Shown one piece after another: positions 1-14,218 of a DNA stretch of 42,420 nucleotides. Position 1 is the stretch's first letter. Every line of letters starts with the position of its first letter. Position numbers and translations under genes: made by a program. The stretch comes from Prorocentrum cordatum (taxonomy: Eukaryota > Sar > Dinophyceae > Prorocentrales > Prorocentraceae), in NCBI GenBank assembly GCA_963575745.1, contig CAUYUJ010008081.1, forward strand, positions 1 through 42,420, read 5' to 3'. The notes beneath the pieces were generated by a model. It was not told the origin of the DNA. It ran no database searches and saw only the letters and a program-made list of their open reading frames with translations.

Positions 1-898
1 GCGGTCCCTATGCCTGCCAGGGTCGGAGAGTGTAGCAGGGGTGGCACTTTCTCGACACCAGGAAGGGTGCGCAGGGGGTGGTCCCTCAGCGCGGTCTCTA
101 TGCGTGCCAGGATCGGGGAGCGTGGCAAAGGTGGCATTTGGTCGACACCAGAGAGGGTGCGCATGGGGTGGTCCCTCAGCGCGGTCCCTATGCGTGCCAG
201 GGTCGGGGAGCGTGGCAGGGGTGGCACTTTCTCGGCACCAGAGAGGATGCGCAAGGGGTGGTCCCTCAGCGCGGTCTCTATGCGTGCCAGGGTCGGAGAG
301 CGTGGCAGGGGTGGCACTTTCTCAACACCAGAGAGGGTGTGCAGGGGGTGGCCCCTCAGCGCGGTCTCTATGCGTGCCAGGGTCGGGGCGCGTGGCAGGG
401 GTGGCACTTTCTCGACACCAGAGAGGGTGCGCAGGGGGTGGTCCCGCAGCGCGGTCTCTATGCGTGCCAAGGTCGGAGAGCGTGGCAGGGGTGACACTTT
501 TGCCGACACCAGAGAGGGTGCGCAAGGGGTGCTCCCTCAGCGCGGTCTCTGTGCGTGCCAGGGCCGAGAGCGTGGCAGAGGTGGCACTTTCTCGACACCA
601 GAGAGGGTGCGCAGGGGGTGGTCCCTTAGCGCGGTCTCTATGCTTGCCAGGGTCGGAGAGCATGGCAGGGGTGGCACTTTCCCGACACCAGAGAGGGTGC
701 GCAGGGGGTGGTCCCTCAGCGCGGTCTCTATGCGTGCCAGGGTCGCAGAGCGTGGCAGGGGTGGACCTTTCTCGACACCAGAGAGGGTGCGCAGGGGGTG
801 GTCCCTCAGCGCGGTCTCTATGCGTGCCAGGGTCGGAGAGCGCGGCAGGGGTGGCACTTTATCGACACCAGAGAGGGTGCGCAGGGGTGGTCCCTTAG
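1..898. repeat. 90-bp minisatellite, about 10 copies
   Basis: A 90-bp unit recurs about ten times with few substitutions; the landmark GGTCCCTCAGCGCGGTC returns every 90 bases. Because 90 is a multiple of three, several frames stay open and would give a 30-residue repeat. A one-base insertion near 503 and a one-base loss near 890 break each frame, so I read it as a noncoding satellite. A more decayed array of the same unit lies at 28137-29100. The left end is cut by the window edge. Confidence 0.95.
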
Positions 899-920
899 CG
901 CGGTCTCTATGCGTCCCAGG

Positions 921-950
921 GTACGACGACGAGTACGACGAGTACGACAG
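921..950. repeat. ACG/GAGTACGAC triplet tract
   Basis: A short TACGACGACGAGTACGACG tract joins the end of the 90-bp array to the 73-bp repeats. A longer version follows the second 90-bp array at 29115-29163, so the junction itself is duplicated. Confidence 0.8.
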
Positions 951-1093
951 TTGGCTCCGGGCATTCAAAATGTGGCCCGGGAATGGAGTTCTGGGAAGTC
1001 GAAGAGCACGAAGTGGCCTACAGTTGGCTCCGGGCATTCGAATGTGGCCCGGGAATGGAGTTCTGGGAGGTCGAGGAGCACGAAGTGTGTGAC
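951..1093. repeat. 73-bp repeat, two copies
   Basis: Two copies of a 73-bp unit beginning TTGGCTCCGGGCATTC (starts at 951 and 1024). The last copy runs into a unique tail beginning GTGTGACTGTATGCG. The same repeat, with the same tail, forms a longer array at 32426-32842. 73 is not a multiple of three, so open frames across it shift at each copy. From 1094 to 1224 I see only this tail and unique sequence. Confidence 0.9.
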
Positions 1094-1544
1094 TGTATGC
1101 GAAAAACGATCCCCGCCGGCAAACCCCAACAGCCCCCCAACTGCCCCCAGGATTGACCCCGCCTGATGGTAGTATGACCTGACAGTAGATATGTTGCTAG
1201 TAATGTGGACCTCGGTAGCGTAATTTTTGCAGCCTTCACTGGGATCGATTTCTCGTCGCAGGTAGCGGCCTGATGTCTGCGGACGTCCAAAAACAGCTCT
1301 AGATGCCCAAACGGTTTGGGATTAGCTCCGTGGTGATTCTCGACACGCCTGGGAATCTGGGCCGCCCCTTCCAGCCCCGCAGAGAAAAGATAACGAACTG
1401 CCCGGCCTGACGCAGCTGCGCGCAGCGCAGGGCTTTGCCCTCTCTGACGATGCGCCGCGCAACGGCATGCCTAAAATTTCGGGACCGTGGACCACGATCC
1501 GCGCGAGGACTGTGCGGAAATGAACCAGGGGGGGGGGGACGTCA

Positions 1545-2190
1545 TGTGAAAGCTTCGCTGCGGCCGTGGACCTCTCGGGGCACGATGCGCGCGAGGGATG
1601 CGCCGAACCGGGCGGGGTGGGCGGCCTGTAAGCGCCCTTGACGGGGTCGCGGGTGGAGATCCCTACGGGGGCACGAAGTGCGTGAGGGGTGTGCCGAACT
1701 AGGCGGGGGGCGGCATGTGAAGGCCCTCGCTGGGGCGACAGGTGGAGGCAGATCCCTCTGGGTGCACGAAGCGCGCGAGGGGATGTGCCGGAAGGGCGGG
1801 GGGGGGGGGGGCGACTTGGGGCCGTAGGCCCGTGGGTGGGAATACCTTTCCTCCTCCTCTCCTCCTCCTCCTCCTCCTCCTCCTCCTCCTCCTCCTCCTC
1901 CTCCTCCTCCTCCTCCTCCTCCTCCTCCTCCTCCTCCTCCTCCTCCTCCTCCCCCCTTCCTCCTCCTCCTCCTCCTCCTCCTCCTCCTCCTCCTCGCGAC
2001 ATGCTTGAACGCGTCGACGTTGCCACCAGGACGCCCTCAAGGGGGCCACAAGTGGAGCTCCCTAGGGGGCACGGCACGCACAGGGGGCGTGCCGCAACGG
2101 GCGGGGCAGGCGGCACGTCAGCGCCCTCGCTGGGGCCGCCGGTGGCGCACCCTACGGGGGCACGAAGCGTATGCGAGGCAACGGGGATGA
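1545..2190. repeat. Degenerate ~90-bp repeats interrupted by a TCC tract
   Basis: Four or five imperfect modules can be aligned by eye around the phrases GCCCTCGCTGGGG, GATCCCT and GGGGCACGAAG; two module starts are about 91 bases apart (1632 and 1723). The TCC microsatellite splits the series. Equivalent modules are in units 2 and 3. They look like an old minisatellite, and I could not align them convincingly with the 90-bp array at 1-898. Confidence 0.5.
1849..1995. repeat. (TCC)n microsatellite, unit 1
   Basis: Nearly uninterrupted TCC trinucleotides, about 145 bases. The long Ser, Leu, Pro or Glu runs that open frames give here are products of the repeat. Allelic tracts in units 2 and 3 differ in length and interruptions. 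Confidence 0.97.
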
Positions 2191-4086
2191 AGGGAGGAGG
2201 GAGAGAGGCGTGCGAGGCCAGGTCGTGCCAGGATTGGCGAAGGCCGAAAGAGGAGGGGGAAGCGGGAAGGAGGAGGGAGGAACGGGGCGAGCGCGCGGCA
2301 CTGCAGATTGCGAGCGAGGACCAAGCGACATGGTTGGGGAAAAGCTGGGTCCGTATTGGTGGGTTTTCCATCCTGCGTCGATTAGTCTGGCGATCTTGAG
2401 GCCTGGACTGGGCTCCCAGAAGCCGAAGTGGGGATTATCCCTCCGGCGCGATGTTGCCCACCCTCGATAGAAGAGAACCGGCCCTGGACCTCTATGTTTT
2501 GCTTCAAACATCGTTGTTGCTATTGCTGTAGCCCCTGCACCCGATCTTTCAGTTGGCTGTTCTGCACATGTGCTCATATATTGATGATGGCAGTGCGCGT
2601 GCCCCTGTACGCTCTGCACATAAGTTCAAATAGCACACGCGCAAGGAGTCACATGTCGAGCAGCGCCTATGCAGGAATAGGATTAGAGAGAAAGGCGGCC
2701 GCCGCTGCGAGCGGATTCGATATCACCACTGCCGTCTTAAGGCAGGGATGACAGTGTGTGTTTGGGCCGCCTTAGAGAGCTCGACGTCTTCTGTGAGACG
2801 CTTCACGCTATGATGCGCTTGTGGCGCTGACACTGTGGCGTCGAACTCGGCTAATTGATGTGGATACATGAGTGCGGCCGCCGCCACCTGCGCGGGGCGA
2901 TTCGACCCCATGAGACCCAAGCGCCCAGGGATCGACAGAGAGGCCGAGAGCGGCGGGTCAAAGCCGCGGCGCGCTAGGCCCCGCAGAGTAGCGCAGCAGA
3001 CAACGCGGCACATCATTGCGCCCATAAGCGAAGACGCAAAGAGTGGTCTGAGATTCCTTCGCGCGGTCTCGGGCGAGCCGCCCAACGCGCGCTTTCAGAG
3101 CAGCAACCTGCCAGGCTGCAGGTGAAGAGACGCGAGCAAGGATCGCCCAGCGCGGGGCCCAGGCGAGGACTCCAATGACAATGGCCCAAGGCAGCGAAAC
3201 CCAAAATGCACGGCGCCTGTCCAACGCTCGCGGCGGGACATCGCGGCACCGCTGCACTGCGGGAGAAATAACGCGCGCAAGCCTGCGCGGGGTCGGCGGA
3301 GAATGCCCGCGGGGGGCCCCCGTGCACGGCGAGCCCCCCCCGGCAGAATCCGGCTACAGAACAGCAGCCGAAAAGAAGCTGGAAAAGAGAACGGCGCGAT
3401 GGGAAGACGGCGGGAATCGACCGCCGGCCCCGAGCCCCAGCAGCTCGGCGAGAGCGGCCGGCGGGGCAACCCAAGGAGCGCCGGGCTCTCCGAGGCCGCC
3501 TCGCACGAAAAACCGGGGAGCCCCTTCCCGCGATGAGTCGCGTCGGAAAGAGCACGCACGTGGCCGGCCGCGCCCGTCGCGAGCGCGCCGTGGAAACGGC
3601 CGCGAGATCTGGCGCCCAAGCTGCGGGCCCCAATATTATACACCACCATCAGGCGGCCATGGGCAAAGGAGAAACCCAGCGCGCGAACGCCCTGACAGGG
3701 GCGCCACTGCCTGTCCCCGCCAGGCGCAGGGACTTGCCGCGCGGTCACGCGCGCAGATGGCGGCCGCATTTGGTCGCGAATAATTGCGCACAAACACCCA
3801 TGGCAGCGCGGTGGTGGCGCAGGAAAACGACGGGCCCCCCGGGGATCTTCTGCATCACCCCGGAATATACACCGCGTGTTTGTTTTTTCTCCCGCGTGGA
3901 ACCGCGCGCCCAAACGGCGCAGCGCGCGCGACGCGTCATTGCCGAGAGATCCGACGCACCCTGCAACCCGCCGCCGAAAGCATCACCCGATCAAACCCCA
4001 CTTATATCTATATATAATAAAACAAAAAAAAAAAAACGCGGCGGCGATGCACACGCGCGGGCCTCAGACAAACGCAGAACAGCAGC

Positions 4087-4122
<36 letters not shown>
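4087..4122. repeat. (GA)n microsatellite, unit 1
   Basis: About 36 bases of GA dinucleotides, preceded by an A-run at 4021-4036. It is the short form of a locus that has grown to about 510 bases in unit 3. Confidence 0.95.
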
Positions 4123-4123
<1 letters not shown>

Positions 4124-5259
4124 GCAGACAACAAAAAGCTCGCGAACGGCCCACTCTTCCCAGCGCGGGGCCGATTTGCGAAGGGGGCCAAGCTGCGCTG
4201 GCATGGCGGACGTTGGCGCGGCCTTTCGAGCCGCCCCCCGATCGCCGTGCTCGACCTTCCGAGAATGCTTCCCAGGCTTCAGAACCGCGCCCAAATATCC
4301 CGCGCCCCCGACAATCTTCTGGCGAGCCCACACAGTGTCCGCATATGGGAGCCACTGGAAACATCTGTTGCGAGAGGCATCGGGGCGCGGTTCCTCGATG
4401 GGGGCGACGCTGCCTATCTCGGCATCCAGGGAAAGGCCCGCCAGGGATTCCACAGCGCGACTTCCCCAACCTCCAGGAGCTGCGGGCCCGCGCGGGGCGC
4501 GCGGCACGGGGGCGCGCCGAGGTCCACCAGTGACGCGGGGCCCATGGCACGCCGAACCTGGCGGCCCCCGAGGATTTGGACGCCGCGAGGGGGGTCAAAG
4601 CGCAGCAAGGGAAACCCGTCGTGGCCAGGGGCAATCGTGGGAAACATGAAGGAAACCGCCTGCACGACAAAGGCGCCCGGGCACGCGACCTCCTCGAAGT
4701 CCGTCGGAACCCCGAAGATGCCCGCGGCGTGCCGGGTGAAGCTGGCGCGGGCTGGAAGGGCGGCATCAACGGGGCCCCGGCGCCCCCGGGCGCTCCTGAT
4801 CAGCCCCGAGACTGGCCCCAGAGCCGAGTCTCCATTGGAGGGCGAGGGCGGCGACTGACCGAGCCTGCTTCAGAACCTTCCTTTCTGAGACCTTCGCCGA
4901 GCGCCCCATCCTCGACCCGGACTGCCCCTGGCGCCCCGCAGCGCGGCCTCCCTGGGCCTCGCGGAACCCGGCTAACGTCGCCAGGGAGGATCTGCGCGCT
5001 TGGATGCCAGCGACGATGGGGTCATGAGCATTTAAGCGTTGCGCATCAAGTTGCGCCAGCCAGTTCCAATGCTAATACATGGCCCGAGACCGAGTTCAGG
5101 AGGGCGCCGCGCTTGGGGTACCGCATCTGCGCGCCTCTCGGTCGCGGGCAAGGACAGCGGCCCCCCTGGCGGCGCGCCTGCGCTCTGCCCTGGCCGCGCA
5201 TGTGGGGGGGCTCGAAATCTGTCCGGCGGCTGCGGGAAGATGCCGTGGATACGAGGTGT

Positions 5260-5617
5260 CCGGGGCCAGCCGAGGGGCCAGAAGACAAACTCTCCTCGGG
5301 AGGGGGGCGCGGCGGCCAGGCCCACGAGGGGCAGCGGCGGAGTCGAGAGGCCGAACCTCCAGCACCCGAAAGAACAGTAAAGGAAGGTGCGATAACGGGG
5401 TGGAGCGCGCATCATGTGGGCGAATCGGGGGGGGGGCTTGAGCCGCGACGCTGCGCCGCCCCATTCCCACCCCTCCCTCTTCGCGCAGCTCGCCCACGCA
5501 GCGTCGGAGATCAGCCGAAGAACCAGGAGACATATTCCCCGGGGAGAGGCGAGGGAGCCACGCTCGCGACGGGCAGCGGTGGAGTCGAGAGGCCGCGCCT
5601 CCAGCACCCGGACCCGC
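5260..5617. repeat. Duplicated ~115-bp module, unit 1
   Basis: Two diverged direct copies, about 5260-5375 and 5505-5617, share the core GGAGTCGAGAGGCCG followed by CCTCCAGCACCCG. Equivalent pairs are found at about 18795-19147 and 37430-37784 in the other units, so the duplication is older than the array. Confidence 0.6.
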
Positions 5618-6534
5618 CTGGCGAATTGGACGCAGGCCGCACACCATACAATTCGTTGAATCTGATTTGTCGGTTGCCCAGTACGACGTCGACCATGGCC
5701 TTTTAGAATAGCGCGGGGCGGACACCTGCAACTGCAATCCAATAAAAACCACAGGGCGATCTTCCAGTAGGCCCGATCTGAAGCCTGAGGTCATTATAGC
5801 ACATGTTCCCATGAAGATGGCATCACCCCGCGTGCGTGCGTCGGCCGGCGTTCCACATGTCAATGCAAATCCGTGCGTTCCACCGGGCTCCGACGCGGCG
5901 CATCGCAGCTGTGTGCAGCACGCGAAACGCCGCACATAAGTCTGCACATGCGCGGCCCCTGCCGCGTCGTGGAGGCCCCTGGGATAGGCCTCGGGGGCAT
6001 TATGATGAAAAGCGGCGCGAAGGACCTCAGTGGAGATGCCCGCGCGAGGGCGGAAACGCTCAGACTTGGCAAGCCTGGGGGGGGGGTCGAGAATACGCCG
6101 CCTATCTCTGATACCCGGGCGTCGAGCGATAGACAAGGTGGCGCACGGGGCCCAACCATGTAGCTTCGACGACGCCCCCATCGAATCCCCCCCTCTACCA
6201 CAGACTGAAAAACACGGCAAGGACCAAGGATGGCCCTGGAGGGCGCGGTTCCGGATGTCCACGCTGAGGGCCGCGAACCCCCCGGAATTTCACAGAGCGC
6301 CTGGCACCGCCACCCCCCAGCAAAAAAACTCCGAAAGATGGCTCGCAGTCTGCAGGTAGCCTTCTCTGAGCTCTCGAGAAGGCGTCGGAGACGCCGTTGC
6401 GCGCACTGACCGCGGCCCACCCTGGGCGGGGCGCTGGTGTCTGGGCCGCCAAGCGCGTTGGAGCCCAGCCGTCGACTGCTTCGCGCTGGACTCGAAACGG
6501 GCGCCCTCAGCTGGCCGGGTCGACTTCCGAGCCC

Positions 6535-8200
6535 GACCCTGCGTCCACCGACGAAGTCCAGGAGCGCGATCTGCCCGGTGTCGAAGACAGACGGGCCGAT
6601 CTGGCCGATGGCCCCCAGCAACTCGGTCTCCTTTCCGCATCTCTTCAGCGAGGCCGCGGCTGTCCATCCGCCGCGTCGCATGACCTGCTCTGGCGTCCGA
6701 TGGCGGGGGGCGCGATCCTCAGAGACACCTCCGCGTCGTAGCTGGCATGGGCGAGGGTCGAATGGCCCCGGGCCCAAACCCTCTGCCGCGGCGATGATGA
6801 CCACCTCGCGCAGCTCGCCGCCGAAGCCCCACAGGCACCCGTCGGGGCTGCTCGCCTGCCTCGGGCCGAGGAGGGGGTCGGTCCCACAACCGCTGGTCGT
6901 TGATCGCGATGGCGTCGTCGAAAGCCCCCCGTCTTCCCTGGATGCCGATGGGAGGTCTCGCGCAGCAACGAACACGTCATGGCGTCGCCAGCACCGGCCA
7001 CAGGCGCCGTCGCGACGACGCTCTTGCCGGCGAGCGCCGTCACCTGGATAGGGCGAAGACAACAAGCATGAGAGACCGCCACCACGATGGCCATCTGCAG
7101 GAGCAGCGGGAGTCGCCACTGAGCCAGCCTCCGCCTGCCCCAGCTGACCGCGCGCCAGCTCGCCCTCGGAAAAAGGAGAGAAGGAGACGAGTCTTCCTGT
7201 GCAGCTCGGGAAACACGCAACCCAAGGCCGCGATCAAGCGACTGGCCCCGTCGGCGCCGTGGCCTCACATGCACGGGGAGTTGAGGCGGTCAACCACCGC
7301 CGCGCCCAGCTCGGCCGCGCCCGCCCAAGTCCCAGGTCGCGCGCGCCTTCTGGCCACACAGGGGACGTGAGCCAGCGTCCGCGGATACAGCTGCGCGGCC
7401 CTGGGCTCCACGACGATCTTCTCCAGCGCGCTCGCCCACGGGGGCGCCGAGGCGTTGCGGCGGCGTCCTGGGCTCGAGTGGCCCGTTCTTTCATCAGCCT
7501 CCTGGTCTTGGCGCTGACTCGTTGTGAAAGGGCGGCCGCCGCCGCGGACCTGCCCATTGGCGCGTCCAGGAGGAGGCCCGCGCTAGTGGAGAAGAACAGT
7601 GGTCGCGTCCTCTCGGTGGACTTCCAGCCAAGAGGGACCTGCGAAGAATCCGAACTGACCCCGGAGCCCCTTGTCGGCAGGGTTCCGTTCTGATAAAGGC
7701 CCATCTCACGTAGAATCGGGCCCCTGCCGCAAGTGATGGCGCCGCGACACGTCGGAGAGGGCGCAGGATGTGGCAGCGAGCACGGCCCTTGACCGACCCA
7801 AGACAGAGGGGTAGATTGTCCACGATGGCCAGGATCCACGAGCCCCGGGCGGGCCCAGAAAGCAGGATGCGCCGGTGCCCAGGGCCAAGGCGCCCCCCTC
7901 GAGCTCGAGAACATGCGATCGATGTCTCCCTCTGGTGGCGACGACAGTCTTCCAGTTCATTCTGTCCAGACAAACTGTGCCAATCTCACCGAAAGGAACC
8001 GCTAAGTCCTCAATGTTGTGTACCTTCGGCGTTTCGTCCGACATCGCATCCACAACACCCGCGCCCCACTCTGTTGCCGCCCCCCACGACCCCCCAAGCA
8101 CCGTCGTCGCCGCCGTCGAAGCCGGCGTCAGTAGCGAGCGCGGCAGGATGCCCGCGAGCGCAGCGGCGGACGCTTCAAAGTGGCAGTAGGCACCTGATCG
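6535..8200 (-). pseudogene. DIRS-like (tyrosine-recombinase) retroelement remnant, unit 1
   Basis: Reading the minus strand with several frameshifts gives, in order, an RNase H-like part and a tyrosine-recombinase part. RNase H-like phrases are HVLELEGGALALG (about 7900), VDNLPLCLGSVKGRARCHIL (7823-7764) and NPADKG (about 7680). Recombinase phrases are GYVFPEL-like text near 7210, LRP at 7058, LLGP..LWGFGGELRE near 6830, QLRRGGVSED near 6744 and TPEQVMRRGGW..ASLKRCGKE ending near 6630. In intact relatives I would expect RHGG and a tyrosine in RY; here they read RRGG and RC. At least three frameshifts and in-frame stops are present, and no reverse transcriptase precedes it. The element is therefore 5'-truncated and dead. 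Family assignment is from remembered motif patterns, not a search. Confidence 0.72.
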
Positions 8201-8269
8201 CCCGGAGCTCTCTCCGCACAGCAGGCCAGATCTCCGCGATCGTCGGACCGTTCTTTGGGCGGCGAAGGC

Positions 8270-8600
8270 ATGGCTGGTATCGGGATTGGTATGTCGCCAC
8301 TAGTAGTCGCATACATGCTGCGATTGTCACGGATATATGCGTTGGCATTGCTACAGGTATTGCTGCTTCTGTGGCGTCTGCATCGTCTTTGGTATGGACG
8401 TTTGAATCGTTGTCGCCATTGCAGTTGCTGCTGCAAGACATACTGATCTATGTAGTGCTAGCGGTCGTGCCATTGATAGTCGCCATGCTACAAATACTTG
8501 CATTGCGACGTGCATCGGTATTTGTGTTGCTAGTGTGTGTTCTACTGTGTGCTACTGGTATTGCTACTGCGTTTGGTAATGTTTGTGAGGTTGCCTCATG
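8270..8600. repeat. AT-richer cryptic simple-sequence island, 3' side of gene 1
   Basis: The sequence drifts through variants of GGTATTGCTACT, TTGTGTTGCTAG and similar words without a strict period. It is clearly less GC-rich than its surroundings. A similar island lies on the 5' side of the gene (13280-13756). No gene is supported within it. Confidence 0.6.
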
Positions 8601-9262
8601 CTTTAGACTCTCGGCTCGACGCGCCATCGTTGCGATCAAATGCAAAACGCGCCAGCGCGCCTCCTCCCCAACAACCATATCATAAGAATGCTCCATTTGA
8701 GACGTCCGCGAACCTGTGGCCATTTTCACACGCATGTACTTCAAAGGTGATTATCCTATATTCATGGAGCGCGCGTCGCAAGCAACTAAAGAGTTATCGC
8801 ATCCCAGCTGGAGGTCATCATGCACTAGACATGGAGCGTGCGTCGCAAGCAACTGCAAATCCAGAATTACTGCTTGCGAGCCGCACAGGACGAGGAAGAG
8901 ACGAAGACGCGCAACAGAGGGAGGGAGAAATAAAAAATGGACCCGATGCTCCGTGAATCTGGCTGGCGCGACAGGCACCAGCGGGAAAAAGAGCACGAGC
9001 GCAAGCGGAGACAAAACCATGAGTGTGGAAGCGTCGGCTCCCGCAGCGTCTTGGCGCAGGGCACCCTCGCGCCCACACATCCTCGAGAGCGACGCTGTGA
9101 AGAGCTCCCCCCATATCGACTCCTCCGCGTGCCGACACGTCGGAGGAGGAGCCAGCCGCTCTCTGGGAGAGGCCAGGGCCAAGAGCACCGCACCTCGACC
9201 GCCCACGCTGCCGAGGACAGCTGCTCTCTGGCGTCGGCCACGCGATCGCCTTGGCGCCGCGC
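8601..9262. other. 3' flank of protease gene 1
   Basis: No gene supported. It presumably holds the 3' untranslated region of the minus-strand gene that stops at 9263. A direct repeat, ATGGAGCGYGCGTCGCAAGC, occurs near 8764 and 8831. I see no clear polyadenylation signal. The stretch is nearly identical in all three units. Confidence 0.5.
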
Positions 9263-13000
<3,738 letters not shown>

Positions 13001-13168
13001 CCGCGACCCAGCCCGCGACCCACCCGCGACCCCACCCGCGACCCACCCCGCGACCTGGCCCGCGACCCACCCGCGACCCACCCCGCGACCTGGCCCGCGA
13101 CCCACCCGCGACCCACCCGCGACCCACCCCGCGACCCACCTGCAAACCCACCCGCGACCCACCCACAT
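13001..13168. repeat. CGCGACCCACC minisatellite upstream of gene 1
   Basis: About 168 bases of 10-11-bp CCGCGACCCAC units with CCTGGCC variants, ending about 262 bases upstream of the start codon. On the gene's coding strand it is G-rich, with repeated GGGTGGGTCGCGGG, so it could form G-quadruplexes. The unit 2 copy is longer (about 214 bases). Confidence 0.9.
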
Positions 13169-13240
13169 TGTTTAAAAAATCGGCGCCTGCGGCGGGCACG
13201 TTGTACAGCATGAAAAATTATGCGCCTGCGGCGGGCTTCT
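13169..13240 (-). promoter_or_regulatory. Paired 15-mers with T-runs, upstream of gene 1
   Basis: Two exact copies of GCGCCTGCGGCGGGC at 13183-13197 and 13222-13236, 39 bases apart. On the minus strand each is followed by a T-run (TAATTTTTCA and ATTTTTTAAA). T-runs have been proposed as a TATA substitute in dinoflagellates, so this is a candidate promoter element for the protease gene; there is no direct evidence for that role. The pair is conserved in unit 2. Confidence 0.35.
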
Positions 13241-13279
13241 TCAGAGCCTCGCAGACTGCCCACGTCCCAGCATCACTCT

Positions 13280-13756
13280 TATCCGCAACTGCGGGGTGCT
13301 ACGTTATTACCATTGCTGGTGCCATCGTCATCGCTATTGATATGGACCTTCATATTTGCATGGTTGTAGATTGTGAGAAGCCCTAGGGAATTGATACTCT
13401 TGATCTTACCGTTGTCATGGGTATTGGTACTGCTATTAGTAGCGATCGTGTTATTACTAGCGGTCGTGATCGTACTCATGATCTTGCTACGGTGTTGTTA
13501 GTGCTATCGGCACTTCTGAAATAAAATGACGCTCGTGTGATATTGGTTTTGGCACACTGGTCGTACGACCGCGTGTAGCCTCTTGAGAATTGGTGTAAGT
13601 ATTGCTCTGGTACTGGCGTTGCCGCAGATAGTGTTGTCGATGTTGCTACTCGGCAATGCACCTGGTATTGTCATTACGTTTGGTAGCACTCGTGGTATTG
13701 CTATATAGGTATGGCAACTGGGACCTGGTGCTCTTGCTACTGATACAGATACTGTT
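13280..13756. repeat. AT-richer cryptic simple-sequence island, 5' side of gene 1
   Basis: Irregular words such as GGTATTGGTACTGCTATT, TTACTAGCGGTCGT and GTTGTTAGTGCTATCGG follow one another without a fixed period. The composition resembles the island on the other side of the gene. It is conserved in unit 2 at 26850-27320 with many small differences. No gene supported. Confidence 0.6.
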
Positions 13757-13814
13757 CCCCAATCAGAGCTTTCCTCTGTAGGGGTCCTAGCGGATTTAAG
13801 GGTAGGTGAGGTTT

Positions 13815-14070
13815 GCCGCCGATTCGGTGGCCGGGCCCGGGTGCCCGGGTGCCCGGGTGCCTGGGTGCCCGGGTTCGCCGCCGATTCGGTGGCCGGGCCC
13901 GGGTGCCCGGGTGCCCAGGTGCCCGGGTGCCCGGGTGCCCGGGTTCGCCGCCGATTCGTCGGTGGCCGGGCCCGGGTGCCCGGATGCCCGGGTGCCCGGG
14001 TACCCGGGTGACGGGTGCATGCCCGGTGCCCGGGTGGGTGCCCGGGTGCCCGGGTGCCCGGGTGCCCGGT
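13815..14070. repeat. CGGGTGCC 8-bp satellite with embedded spacer
   Basis: Tandem 8-mers CGGGTGCC with variants, divided by three copies of GCCGCCGATTCGG (starts 13815, 13877, 13947). Spacings of 62 and 70 differ by exactly one 8-mer, showing unit-wise expansion of a higher-order repeat. Confidence 0.9.
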
Positions 14071-14072
14071 GC

Positions 14073-14218
14073 CCTGTAGCCCTATAGCCTTATAGCCCTA
14101 TATCCCTATCGCCCTACAGCCCTATAGCCCTATAGCCCTATAACCCATATAGCCATATAGCCCATATAGCGCCCAAGAGCCCACATAGCCCTGTAGCCCT
14201 ATAGCCCTACAGCCCTAA
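14073..14218. repeat. TATAGCCC 8-bp satellite
   Basis: Tandem TATAGCCC words with single-base variants and a few 9-mers directly abut the CGGGTGCC array. It superficially resembles a telomere repeat but has a different unit. Confidence 0.9.

Larger units (their letters stand above)
2191..6534. other. GC-rich stretch without a supported gene, unit 1
   Basis: Several overlapping open frames of 200-440 codons exist on both strands, but none shows a recognisable domain, and stops or indels interrupt the same frames in units 2 or 3. Weak reverse-transcriptase-like phrases occur on the minus strand around 4100-4500, too decayed to call. The stretch contains a short A-run near 4021, a GA microsatellite and a duplicated ~115-bp module. 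I treat it as intergenic or decayed transposon DNA. Confidence 0.55.

Noticed and set aside
10-1092. 360-codon repeat protein from the 90-bp array
   Set aside because: All frames are open only because the unit is 90 bases; one-base indels at about 503 and 890 shift frames, and the second array is heavily indel-ridden.
1322-2371. Poly-Glu / poly-Ser proteins across the TCC tract
   Set aside because: Encoded by the microsatellite; the tract differs in length and interruptions between units.
2958-3257. Open frame with a hydrophobic segment that could be a membrane protein
   Set aside because: The frame has quite different lengths in units 1, 2 and 3 because of substitutions and stops, and no family is recognised.
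4064-4507. Possible LINE-type reverse transcriptase (minus strand, a YAD..LKPGK-like stretch)
   Set aside because: A single weak motif in a compositionally biased frame that ends in a GA-encoded Ser/Leu run; no neighbouring motif in order. It could be a very decayed element, but I cannot support it.
3533-4858. 441-codon open frame on the plus strand
   Set aside because: Overlaps long open frames in other phases of the same GC-rich DNA; no domain seen; a run of Lys/Arg/Glu comes from the GA tract; the frame ends differently in units 2 and 3.
5096-7119. Minus-strand open frames of 388 and 419 codons (5096-6262, 5860-7119)
   Set aside because: They run across low-information GC-rich sequence. 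Only the part of the second frame between about 6540 and 7119 carries recognisable recombinase motifs, and it is one exon-less fragment of the frameshifted remnant, not a gene.
14073-14218. Telomere-like array
   Set aside because: The unit is TATAGCCC, not CCCTAAA or a known telomere repeat, and it lies within a unit-specific insertion inside the array.
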